Source: Sarcomyxa edulis (lineage: Eukaryota > Basidiomycota > Agaricomycetes > Agaricales > Mycenaceae). From it: a DNA stretch of 64,000 nucleotides. Shown here in pieces: positions 25,601-36,465 of the stretch. The translations under genes and the position numbers were made by a program. The DNA lies in contig QUOL01000007.1 in the NCBI GenBank assembly GCA_009761415.1, forward strand, positions 186,001 to 250,000, given 5' to 3'. Position 1 is the first letter of the stretch, and the number at the start of each line of letters is the position of its first letter. The notes beneath the pieces were generated by a model that worked only from the letters and a program-made list of their open reading frames with translations, was not told the DNA's origin and made no database searches.

Positions 25601-26365
25601 TATCACGAATGCCTGACCGCCTATTGCTGGATTAAGTTGACTGATAACGATAGATTGAGAAAACACTAGCCAATGTTGTTTGCACTTCCTGGAAGAATCT
25701 GAGCAGTCGTTACACCTCCGGACATGGCGAGCTCATAAGAGTCATCATGCGTATTGAGACCATCGATGCTCCGAAGCCAAGGCAGAATTGGGGCTTTCCT
25801 CGAGTTGCCATCGGAGGCACCTATAGTCACATTAACACCATATTGGTTCGCATACAGAACAACACGCACCATTCAACGCAGGGGAAGAATAAACCCCGAT
25901 ATGGGAGTGTAGATCGACTAGACCAGGAGTCACCCATGCCCCGTCTGCATCTATCACTTCCACATCTCCTGCGCTCTCCATTACCGCTTTTGGGATGTAG
26001 CCAACGGCTTTGATTATACCTTTGTCAAGCAGAACATCTCCATAGACAATCTCCGTTCCATTGCGTGCACCGGTCCATATCTTGGCATTTCTGAGCAAGG
26101 TGGGCTTCGTACCCGGGACATAGCGATCAGATTCGGTACGTGTCTTGAAGGCAGAGGAGGGTCCTGCAGGCGTCCTAAGGTATCTACAATGGGACAAAAT
26201 CTGCTTCCGTTGGGCTGCTAGATGTGGTTGAATGTGAACACGACCTGTAAACACAAATACGAGCCAACTAAAAGTTAGGATGCAGAACAACTTGAATAGC
26301 TTAGAAGTCCAGGTTCTTCTGGACACTGGAGAGGAATTAAAAGGAAGGGAGACCTCGCCCTTCAT
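22672..26365 (-). CDS. Membrane-anchored CE9-like amidohydrolase with two fused halves
   Basis: Sixteen exons on the minus strand: 26365-25870, 25820-25671, 25620-25482, 25429-25204, 25149-25129 (21 nt), 25076-25050 (27 nt), 24993-24907, 24853-24813, 24753-24675, 24623-24470, 24409-24398 (12 nt), 24341-23702, 23649-23400, 23342-23125, 23071-22948 and 22896-22672; 962 residues. Residues ~24-40 (LFKLFCILTFSWLVFVF) form an N-terminal anchor. The first half is a metal-dependent amidohydrolase: HSH at 153-155 in VDLHSHIG, then IHCYEA, FHHAGETY and MKPDHPV supplying further metal/catalytic residues. In other Agaricomycetes such proteins are listed as carbohydrate esterase family 9 (N-acetylglucosamine-6-phosphate deacetylase-like); the substrate is unproven. 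The second half repeats the fold but its HSH position reads TSFGSG. Three introns (25621-25670, 23650-23701, 23072-23124) appear to start with GC. Confidence 0.88.
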
Positions 26366-26668
26366 GGTGGAGATGAAGGAAAACCGGTATCCTTCCGTAT
26401 GTTCTCATGGTCGTTTGAGATAGCGCTAACTTCTATTTCCAATCCATAATTTCAAGTGACGAAAATAGTAGAGGACTCATTTACACCACAAGTTGCGGCA
26501 GCAAAGGTTTAAGCTAAGGCTCTCTTGTGTTGAGAATGGGACAGCGAAAAAGTACTTGAATGGTTTCAAGATGAAGGCAATTTCGCAAAGATACCGAGTC
26601 AGGATGAAGACTCGTATCATCATGAATCAATGTAAAAGAGACTATACTGTAACAGCAAGAAATGCATC
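26366..26668. other. Short gap upstream of amidohydrolase
   Basis: Presumed amidohydrolase promoter and 3' UTR of the next minus-strand gene. No feature recognised. Confidence 0.45.
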
Positions 26669-28302
26669 CTAGTTGAAGCCAGAACTGACGAAGAACTCGT
26701 TTCTTTCCAAGTCAACCATAGGAGGATCATGGCTGACAAGGTCTGACGGAGCGTATGATTTCGGGCGAGGACCTGTGGCGTACGCTGTGACAATCTCTAC
26801 GGGCTCTGTAAGAAGAGACCCCTTGTCTCTTGACGTGAATGCAGTGGTGTCGAAAGGATGAACTTCGATAGCATACTGTAGAGTAAAAGTTAATACTTGG
26901 TCACCACCCTGTTTGAAGCGTCGGACATACCTCAATTCGAAATTGGCCGATAGCCATAGAAGCCGCAAGGTTTTTCTTCAGACGCACTTCACCGTTCAAT
27001 TGGCGTTTACGCGAGCTGTGGTCTACGCCCCCTCCTTCGGATGGCCACCAAACGGCCGAATCAACATGTTCAGTGACGTCCCTCCATTTCTGTCCATCAC
27101 CTGTCTGACCACCCGTTTCGTGGTACCTGGTATAACGCATTAGACGTATCCTCATAGCCGTGGGTGTAGAGAGTAGGTCGAGTGCTTGTACATCTTTGCT
27201 TTCGATCACCAACACGCAAGGAATCACGCTTCCTCTAGTATAGCTCAGCTAAATAGGAAAACATCAGTATGCAGGATAGACGATTGATAAGAAGAGGCGA
27301 CTTACAGGCTCTGCTAATGATAGCTACGAACATGGAGCATGATGCATTAGATACGGTTATAATGACTGTATCGCTGAAGGAGGGTTTGATCACCTTGCAC
27401 GTAGCATCTACATCCCGTTGGTCAAAAATCGATCCATTGATTCGCACAGAAGCCGATGTCCTCCATCCAACAGGATCAGCCTCCGGCCCCAGAAGCTCGC
27501 TATTCTCCTGATACGCTAGTTGACGAAGCAGCGACGGAGGTCCAGGTTTCGTCAGGATCATGTAGCCAAATTTACTTTCCAATCTATGAGGATATTTCAA
27601 CTGATATCTATGAGACAGATAAGATGCGACGCACCTACTGTCCGCGCGAAGCTTGCCACGAGCTAATATAACACTGAGGTCATACTGAACACTAACTCTC
27701 GTGCGTCGCTCTAACAAAGACGAAGGAAGCCGGAAACGTTGAGGGAGGGCCTTCGCGGAATGTGAAAGATATACTTCGAGAGGAAGCTTGATGGAGAACG
27801 GCCATCTATGATCGCCTTGCAGTTTACCGTCAAATTCAACTTCAGGCGCGGTAGGGTTGCCCATCGCTCTGGACCAAAGTTGTAATGTCTCATGGACGAA
27901 GACAAAGGACTGACGGTCCTGGGCACCGGTGATTAGACGGCCTTGTATCTGTGTAGCAGACAAAGATTGAGGGACAGGAAAAACGAGCTTGGGATCCAAG
28001 TATTCACTTACCGATATAATGATGCTCTGGATAGGATCCTTGCTCTCCAAGCTCAAAGAGACAGATCCAGCGATGGGCTCTCCTTCAATAAACGAGGGTA
28101 CCTGTTTCGACAATAATCCATTGCCTAGTAATTTGAGCGTGATCCAGGGTTTTCCCTTTCTTGTGAATAGACTGTACAAATACTCCGTTCGGTCCGCAAC
28201 TGGTGGAGGAGAAGGTCGAGGTTCATAAGTGGGCGGCTCGTCCTGTAACTCCAGTGTCGGTAGCTCGGCATCAGAGTAAGAAGGGAGGAGTATAGGGTCC
28301 AT
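26669..28302 (-). CDS. Arrestin-fold protein (short form)
   Basis: Six exons on the minus strand: 28302-28012, 27948-27635, 27607-27394, 27323-27306 (18 nt), 27248-26931 and 26875-26669; 453 residues. Pro-rich N-terminus with LPSYSDAELPTLELQDEPPTYEP, which holds a PPxY-like PPTY ligase-binding motif. Arrestin N-type strands follow (GNGLLSKQVPSFIEGEPIAGSVSLSL, FVFVHETLQLWSRAMG, WPFSIKLP), then the C-type half with the family motif LSLAEPLSYTRGSVIPCVLVIESKD. The 18-nt exon encodes LSLAEP and is needed to reach that motif in frame. The first intron (63 nt) is a multiple of three without stops, so retention would add 21 residues. Likely a ubiquitin-ligase adaptor or trafficking protein. Distinct in sequence from the arrestin at 16.2-19.8 kb. 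Confidence 0.82.
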
Positions 28303-28892
28303 TTTATTTCGTTTAGCCGTCCTTACAGTCTTTCAAGATGTGAAGCCAGGCACAGGATCATGATTGAGGTCCCATCATCCTTCAGATAAGATGATGTAGT
28401 GCTGAATGGCCGAGAATGTAGAGCGCAGCTATAGCCGGATGTAGACATCTCAGGCCTTCACGCCCATACGGCGGAACTATTTTGTAAGGCGTTATACCAA
28501 GACTATCTGACGATGTTTAGTGTCCAATTCAGTGGCTGGTATATGGTCCCAGAGAAGATGCAGAGAAAATTCGTTGAGTTGATTGAATCTTGCCCTGTTC
28601 AAGGCAGCCGCCGGAGGAAATCGATATAGAGATGCATAGATTGAGTAAACTATCCCAAGGTCGAGATCAAAGCAAGGGATAGAAAGGAGTCCAAGAGCAT
28701 CCAGGTCTTGTCGAGTGTCCACGGTCGAGCAAGTGTCGAGTTGACTATGGTTAGCAGGGTAGAATTTGAAACGCCGCTCATCGGAGATTAGAAACGGACC
28801 CCAACGCAAATCCACAACACGTCTTTCACTTGAACGATAACTTTGCAAAAAAAACCTCTAAAATACAACCGTTCAACTCATAGTTTCTGATC
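28303..28892. other. Divergent promoter region, arrestin / LSM14
   Basis: About 590 bp between two divergent start codons. A 118-codon minus-strand open frame (28492-28848) has no recognisable feature and I do not call it a gene. Confidence 0.45.
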
Positions 28893-30345
28893 ATGGCTCT
28901 TAGTTTCATTGGGTGAGCAGTGCACGTCCTTTGAACCGAGCATTTTGACTGACTCAAGACCTCAGGAAACCAATATCTCTTATTTCTCATTCCGATGTAC
29001 GATACCGAGGCATACTGGCGGGTATAGACCCTGCAGCTTCAACGATCCAACTCTCGAATGGTGCGTATACACATTACATGAAATAAGGGCCTCAATTCTG
29101 ACTAGGAATGTAGTGTTCTCTATGGGAACGGAGTCGCGAAGGTGAGTTTGCTGTTCAGCGTCAACTTGCGTCTTATTCAACCTGTTCCAGACCTCCAGCA
29201 GAGTTCATTCCACCCGTCCAGGAACCATACGAATACATCATATTCCGGGCGTCTGAAGTGAAAGACCTAGCAGTCGACGAACCGGCTCCACGGAGGAGTG
29301 TACACGATGACCCCGCAGTTCTTGGGGTACGTGCCCACACGACTATTTTCCTTTTTCTTTTCATGATGAAGTCATACACGGATGTAAAGAGTAGTTTTCT
29401 ACTTGCGTTTCCGAGAGCGCATAAACCCCATGTGGATCATTCCGTTGCCTTCCTTCTGACCCCCTCTCTTTGTCTGTCGTATCTCATAAGCCCTACTAAC
29501 CCCAATTCTTGATCCAGGCTTCTGCACCTGTACCTGCTGCAAATACATATCCCCAATTCGGTAACGCTCCTCCTTATTCTCCCGGTCCGGCTACCCAATC
29601 GCGTTCAGGTCCAGCTACTCAATCACAACCACAAGCCTCTCCTCACCCACCGACGGCCACAGCATCCACGAATGGAAATGGTCCATCTCCTGCCCCTCAT
29701 CCCGAACGACCAGCCAACGCAACCCGTCGCAGCAACCCCGTTCACACGGCTTCTGCCTCCCTCGAGACAGTCGAACGCGCTCTAGGTGACCTTCGTGTAT
29801 CACACCACCCCAACGCTACCCGCGGTGGGCGCCGTGGACACAAGACGACCGACGTGATAAAGGTGCCTGCTACTGATTTCGACTTCCAAGGGAGTAACGC
29901 CAAGTTCGACAAAGCGGCTCTCGCACCAAAGTTGCCTAAAGGTCGTAGAGTGGAGGATGAGAAAGATGACGACGAGGTGACGAATCCGAGCGATGCTGAA
30001 GGCGAAGAGAAGGCGCAGCGGGAGAAGGAGAAGGATACGACGGCTTATAACCCACAGAAATCGTTCTTTGATTCGTTGTCGTCTTCGAACCACGGTCCTC
30101 CAACTGCTCGCCGGGATGGACCTGGACCTCAGGAATTCGGTGGACGTGGCGGTGGTTTTGGACGAAGGGGTGGCGCTGGAGGCAGAAACAGGAGGGAAGA
30201 GGAGAGGGAGAGGAATGTAGCTACGTTCGGCGAACCAGGTGGTGTTGGATTAATGGGACCTGGAGCATACGTTGGTGGGTGGGGCGGTTATGGGAGGAGA
30301 GGTGGTAGACCGAGACGCGGTGTTGGGATTGCGGGTGGCAGATGA
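28893..30345 (+). CDS. SCD6: LSM14/Scd6 RNA-binding translational repressor
   Basis: Five exons: 28893-28912, 28966-29060, 29114-29141, 29191-29326 and 29518-30345; 368 residues. The N-terminal LSm14 domain begins MALSFIGKPISLISHSDVRYRG.LAGID...TIQLSNVFSMGTE and continues FIPPVQEPYEYIIFRASEVKDL. The middle is Pro/Ala/Ser-rich. Then follow the FDF motif (TDFDFQGSNAKFDK), the FFD box (YNPQKSFFDSLS) and the TFG box (NRREEERERNVATFGEPGG), which in this family contact Dhh1/Dcp2 or Edc3 partners. The tail has RGG-like Gly/Arg repeats that bind eIF4G in yeast. Expected in P-bodies, repressing translation and aiding decapping. All boxes are in the usual order. Confidence 0.95.
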
Positions 30346-31180
30346 AGACCGCATCCTCGTTTTATCTTCCTTCAATTTGTTATGCTGTGTTGAACTTGCA
30401 TTCGTTTCCTGATGCCAACTAATAAAACTTGCATCTCCTTTTCACCAGTCACTTACAAAGCTCATGGTACTGAACGCAGCATTATTACAAGACATACAAT
30501 ATTACAACTCGGCAACTGGATCACGCCACTGATCGACCTTCTCGTGTAGTGCGCGGCGCTAGATGTACTGCATGATAGAAACGTGGCAGAGCTCCAGTTA
30601 TACAGGATTTTTCATCCCGTATTTCTATATGGTCACGAAAGAGACTGGGGTGATATAAACAGAGCCAACAGGGGTCGTCACGGAGCTGGCAAACTGAGGA
30701 TCTGCAGGATACATTCGGCCCTTTTCAAGGTCGCTGACATGATAAAGGAGCTGAAGCTGTAGGAAGCTGGTCTTCATGATTGATACAATTTCCTGCTAAA
30801 CCGCAGAGATGGCCCTCAGCTGCGCCGAGGACAACTCCTATAGCATCTGATCCATTTGTAGGGTTTTGAACATAGATTGAGTTCGGGTAGCTGATCGACG
30901 GGGATGGTGAGGCAAGATATCCAAGTCCAATTCTCGGGAGATAGATTGAGTGGTACAGCCAAGTCAGTAGACAATGATCACAGACATGTCAGTCGTCCTT
31001 GAAATTTTGAAATTTGAAACTGAAAGAAAGGGGTACATTTGGCGATGAGGCCACTGCCAAACAACCACCCATACTGCGATCGAGATTCGAGAAGTTCAAA
31101 ACAAACTAACCATGCGTGTATTACATCCGGGTATGCATAACTGAGATGAGAGAGAAAGGCGTGAAGAGTTCGAAGGGCAA
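30346..31180. other. Convergent 3' region of LSM14 and VPS11
   Basis: 835 bp between two gene ends. No open frame with protein-family features and no RNA gene recognised; likely two 3' UTRs plus spacer. Confidence 0.45.
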
Positions 31181-34100
31181 TCATGATGCAGCAGCCACTT
31201 CCTCCAACCTCGACATATTCAGTAATCCTCGACCAAACGCCGACGCAACCGCTTGGAACCCATTCTCTTGAACCTCCGAAAGGAAAACATCATGCTGATC
31301 TGCCAGCCGTTCGTTATTCCTTCTGATTTCACGTATCACACCGTGTTCGCGTGCGCAGTTCGGACACTCCGTCTCATGGTCTTGGAAGCATCTGCAATAG
31401 GTCGACAAATGAGTTCTCGTGCATGAATCGACTCGAAAAACCTCACCTCTGGTGGTAACTGTGATTACACATGAAATGGACGCTCGGAAGGTCCAGCTGA
31501 CCCTGACAAGCAGAGCATCGTGTAACATGGAAGACACGAGGGTGTTCTGGATCCGAAAGCTCTTCGACCTGCTTCAGCTTGGATGCCGTTTCCAAACGGT
31601 ACGAATTGATGAATTCCTGGTCCTATAAATTCCATGTCAAAAGTCGCATCCTAAGCCGAGATCTATACAAAAGGTCGCTCACGACTTGTATCTCCTGTCT
31701 GGACTCTTTGATCCTCGCCATCAGCCAGTCCTTCACAAGACCCACACTAGCAACGCCGTTCCTACTCAATACTTGAATAACGCCCAAAGGTGGTATGATC
31801 CCCTCCTTATCGATATGGTCCAAGACTCCCTTCAAATCGTCGGTATGTCGCGCCAGTAATTCCGGCGTGGACGTCAAGAATCTCAGGACCAGCGGATAGA
31901 GATGTGGGTGTGTCGAACCGTACTGCGTGAGGTGATGGACCACTTGTGCTGAGGCTTCTGGAGATGTCCCTGCCCTGTCCTTATCCATCCAGAAGCGGAG
32001 CACATCCTCGTACATGCCCATTTTCTCCCAAAGGAGTACTAAGCCTTCCGTGTATCCCCTGGTCGAGCAGAGAATCAGAGCATGGGTGGGGTCATATGGA
32101 AGGGTTTCACTCTTGAGCACCCTGAGCGCCTTTGAGCGGAGAACACTTTCGTCTTGAGATGAGGCCACACCTCTGCTCGGTAAGGTCAAGTATAACTCGA
32201 GCAAAGTATTCCAAACAGCAACTTGATCCTGCTTATCGATCGCTGCTTCATCTGCATCCACAGGTTCATTCTTTGTGACTGTCGTTACCGTCGCTGTCGG
32301 CTCAGAATTGACGGTCTGACCCCATCGGCGCAAAGCTACTGTCTCGAGGAAAACCACAAAATTGTCCATATGATCTACGAAGTGCGCAAAATAGAGACGA
32401 GGTGAGAGTTTCTTGATCGGTGCAGCCGGTTGCGGTTTGGTGATAGTAATAGAAGGAGTACCCGGTGGAGGCGTCGAATCTTTGGAGTCATCCAGTACGG
32501 AGTCCCGTCTCGATGATGATATATCTCCAGGTCGGACTGTTTTGATCGATGGCGACGGAGGTGTGACAGTGTCTGTTGGTGTAACGACGACAGAGTTTCG
32601 GTTGAGGGCGAGATAGGATAGGTAAGATGGACCGTTGCTATTGTTCTGTTTGGCAACTGAGGTTGGGGAAGGAACGTCTTCCAAGTCAGTCGTCAATGGG
32701 CCAGAACTAGTGCATAGATCGATAAGAAGTTGGGTTGTCTCCTCAGGAAGACTCGCCAGCATGGCGCGACCATATCTTGCAAGATTACTTTCAGCCTAGA
32801 ATGAAACACTGTGAGGTCAACATGTCAGAGAGGAAACCCTTTGAGAACTTACTGCCTCGGGTCCAAGCTTCCTAAGATACGTCAATGCATCTTTGAAGCT
32901 TCCAGCATCTTCGATTTGGATTCTCAAATAATCCTCGTGTCGCTCGTATTTCTTGGCAAGGTAAGACGCGTGCTCAAAGTATCCAGCCTGCCTACAAACG
33001 CGAATGGCGGTATCCAGATCGAACGGCAACTCGTCAGGATCATCCCCATTGACATTAGAGGACCGGGTTCTCGACTCCGTCTTGATGAAACTGTCGAGTC
33101 GAGCGACGTCCTTGAGTTTGGTGTACGTGTTCAGAAGGAGGGTAGTATGATCCGAGTTCGCCAGGCCAAGAGAATGGAGCTCTTGGAGGTATGTAACGAG
33201 ATTGTGGATACGTTGTGCGTCGAGGAACTGATAAGGTGATCAGTCTTGTAATGAACATATACTTATTCTATGGACAGACCTTGCGAATAACGTAACTTGG
33301 CTGGAGGTGTCCTATAGTTTGCACGAATTGTTGCATCGCTCCATCGTAATTCCCTTTCGTGTAGAGGTGATCTCCATACTGCCGATGGATATCCGCTACA
33401 CTGGATTCGTCCAGCTGTTGTGTTGCAGCTAGTCCCAGAGCTACTTGATAGAGTCCTCTGCGATACAGCATGTCTAACTTTTCCGAGTTGGGCTTTTCTT
33501 TAAGCCATGATAGCTAAGGGGCAATCAGTGATGGACAGACATGTATCCAAAATGTGATCTCGTACCTTTCCATCGTTCGACAGAACGTAAACTTGACCCC
33601 ACTGGGACACTATTTCTCGTACACCCTCTGCAAAAATCCCAGAGTACGCTACTAGCGTATTCTCAAGATCAAACACGGTGACTTTGGTGACATCAGAGTC
33701 TCCGGAGGTTCCAGAATTGGCGCTACGAGCGACAAAATTCCGGACTGTTGCCGAAGCTCCAACAGCTGCTGGTACAAACGGAGGCGATACAATGACGACG
33801 TAGTTCAAATGTGTGTGCACCGAGGACTTGTGCCCTGATGATAGCATGTAAGTAAGACTCGGATCGAAGCAATGAAACAAATTCGCACCTTCGTATGCAA
33901 AACATGCTCCTCTTCCTTCCGTCGTACAGATATAAATGGCTTCGTCCCTTGCAATGACCATGTCTTTCGCTCGCCAATCCATAGTCGCGCATCCAAGTCC
34001 ACATCCTATATCATCTAGTGCTGTCGATGAACCACCACTCCCTCGGCCAGTAACAGGACACTGCAGGATACGGTTAGTGGTGACAATAAACAGGCATTGG

Positions 34101-34933
34101 TTTGTATTGTCTTGTGAAGACTCCTTGAAGCCCAGGCCGGTGATAGGTTCGTTGGATGAGTCGTGGACGGTACGAGGTTTTGGCAGTGCTGTGAGTGAGG
34201 AAGATGAAGTCAAAGATTGGTCGAGATGACGGTATAGAAGCACGGCTCCGTCTCCAAAGCCTATCGCGAGATGCGATAGAGTGGCAGAGAGAGCTACGGC
34301 TGAGACCTAAGATAATTTGGAATCAGAGATAAGAGAGAGTTGTACGAATATCACGACGCACGGGATGTGGACGGCTGCTAGGCTGTACTTTCGTAGAACG
34401 AAGTAGATTAGGTGCACCGGTTCTCTTGTCCTTGTGCTCCAGGTCCCAAATCTTAAGTAGAGGTGATCTGATCGCATCCTCTTCCTGTCCTCATGTATAA
34501 GCGATGTAACAGACAGACTGTAGACAACATACATACACCGAGAGTGACGAGTATACCTTTCCTTTCCACCATATGCGTCACCCTTCCTCCAATGTGCGCA
34601 ACCCAGCTACGGTAAGGTTCAAACTCCTTGTTGAGGATATGTATGCTCCCATGGATGTCCGCGACAAGTACGCCTGCAGAGGAAGACGCTGTGGTAGAGA
34701 TTTCGGGAGTGATCTACGAGCCCTGAGCTTCAATAAACGGAGTAGAGCTCTGGCTAGAGTATAGATGCACCTTGAATATATCTGGTGGATTGGCTAGATC
34801 ATGGGCATCTCTGACAGGGACTACTTCGAAGAATGGGAATTGACGCAACTGAATAATTAAATGGGCGAACGTCTATGACTTGTATTTGAAGTGAGCTCAC
34901 TGGAGGAGGTGCGGCAGCAGTTGCTGCTTGCAT
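31181..34933 (-). CDS. VPS11: Vacuolar protein sorting 11 (HOPS/CORVET core subunit)
   Basis: Eleven exons on the minus strand: 34933-34901, 34848-34771, 34713-34537, 34484-34362, 34306-33889, 33834-33566, 33513-33280, 33227-32853, 32795-31683, 31622-31447 and 31391-31181; 1068 residues, close to yeast Pep5/Vps11. N-terminus LRQFPFFEVVPV..., then beta-propeller segments (VLVADIHGSIHILNKEF, LGFGDGAVLLYRHL, ACFAYEGHKSSVHTHLNYVVIVSPP), then clathrin-type helical repeats (YRRGLYQVALGLAATQ, QYGDHLYTKGNYDGAMQQFVQTIG, CRQAGYFEHASYLAKKYERHEDYLRI). A Thr/Pro-rich insert lies in the large exon. The C-terminal RING-like motif is CSACQGQL...HFMCNHSYHQRCFQDHETECPNC. It tethers endosomes/vacuoles for fusion and shares a 443-bp upstream region with ATP18. 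Confidence 0.96.
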
Positions 34934-35376
34934 CGTAGACATACAGTCTCAGTGGATCCTTGTGTCAAAATTTGGGATGAGGCTCTGACTATAGACTCCA
35001 ATTGCTGTTCAATGAACCCCAGCAAGACGCGTGCTCGGATTCGAAGATGTTGCACGAGTTTCCAGGGAAATTGTACGCGGATTTTTGCGAGAAATAATCT
35101 TGGGTATTCAGGTTCCAGTACACACCCAAGTCAGCGAAGTAGACCACGAGAAGAGAGAGATCTAGAGGCAAGTTGGACTGAACGCCAATCGACCAGCTGA
35201 ACGGATCGAGTGGTAGATTTCTAAGTTCCCACGGTCTTCACGCGTGGTGTTCGTCGTCGGGAAAGACCGTTTGCGGTCACCGTCTCCTCGTCGTTCCATC
35301 CACCTAGTACGCTCTTTCTCAACCTTTCTTAGAGATTATGGTGCTAATTTGAATATCAGACAGTGCCACTTATACC
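34934..35376. promoter_or_regulatory. Divergent promoter region, VPS11 / ATP18
   Basis: 443 bp between two divergent start codons; must hold both promoters. No clear TATA box stands close to either start and no other gene is visible. Confidence 0.5.
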
Positions 35377-35680
35377 ATGGCTTTCTTAGGTCTTCGCAAA
35401 TGGCCCGTCCCAGCAAGTCTTGCTTCGCGTTAGAAGAAAATGGACTAGCTCGCTCACAGGTCTTCATTGCTATCTAGGTGTTCAAACCTCTCTGGCCATT
35501 CATGGCTGCAGGCACCATCACTTTCTACCTTGTCACTAAAATCCAATACCAGGCAGTCAGATGTACGACGGCATCCATTCTTCATCGTAACATAGCTGAC
35601 CTTTCTGCTTTTCAGCGGCGGAGTACGCTAAAGATCCTCGTAACCCATATGCGGAGCAGATTGCAGCGGAATCTCATTAG
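35377..35680 (+). CDS. ATP18: Mitochondrial ATP synthase subunit i/j (Atp18)
   Basis: Three exons: 35377-35412, 35478-35562 and 35616-35680; 61 residues, close to the yeast protein (59). The sequence reads MAFLGLRKWPVP|VFKPLWPFMAAGTITFYLV..., one membrane helix, and ends SAEYAKDPRNPYAEQ..., matching the Atp18 pattern W/F-P-x-P-x-x-K-x-x-WPF and the DPRNP motif. Atp18 is a peripheral-stalk/dimer-interface subunit of Fo in the inner membrane. Exon 1 ends CCA followed by GCAAGT, so the first intron appears to be GC-AG. The only GT alternative is two codons earlier (GTCCCA) and would drop Val-Pro, which other fungi keep. Confidence 0.88.
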
Positions 35681-36465
35681 AAATACCTCTGGGTGGTTAG
35701 CTTCCGTGCAATAGAAAGACAATATCTGCAACGCGACTATGTCGTGAATTGACTCAATCTTCACTGTTCACGCTTCCCTCGGGTGAACTGCCTCTCACGA
35801 GTGCTGGTCAAAATGAAGGTGTCTATTTGTCCAATCATCGTGCGTCCTCATACTGGAGTTACATCCGTGCCTCATTCCCGAGAATATATCGACGAGAGAC
35901 TTGATAACATTTTGAGGTATCATGAGCTCGGACAATTGATGTCAGTTCATCCTCGGTGACTCCAGATCGCAGTTGGTGAATCCCTCGCTAAGGTACGTCT
36001 TCCACGACTTAGGCACGATATAAAGCTCAAAGTCTTCGTAGGCATGCCTACAAAATAATTCTATGCAACATACGCGCGTATCATCCTTCGCGATATCTTG
36101 TTCCTGCAGGTGTGATTTGGAGCCTCTTTGACGTGAAAATGATCGCATGGATAGTCGCAACATCCTCGGTGACTTCAAGGGAGACTTGGAGACTCTAGTG
36201 AATCGACTGAGCATCTACAATCGATGATGCAGAGATGTAAATAACCAGTTTCTATTCCTAACTGTTTGGACGAGACGTTTTCGTCAATCAGACGTGAGAT
36301 CTAAATCTGATTGACTAGAGTGTTATCTATCTTCAAATCTCTCCAACGTTGTTGGGCTCTTCACATTGCAGTCATCCTCAGCTCATCGGTGCGTTGTGAT
36401 AGGCACAATGGACCGAAACCCGGATATGTAGACTGATCTCTTATCACCAGATAAAAAACAAGGTC
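35681..36465. other. 785-bp gap between ATP18 and BTB gene
   Basis: No convincing gene or RNA. A 90-codon minus open frame (35942-36214) has no recognisable features. Confidence 0.45.

Noticed and set aside
28492..28848. 118-codon minus-strand open frame
   Set aside because: No family features or splice context, and it fills the divergent promoter of two solid genes.
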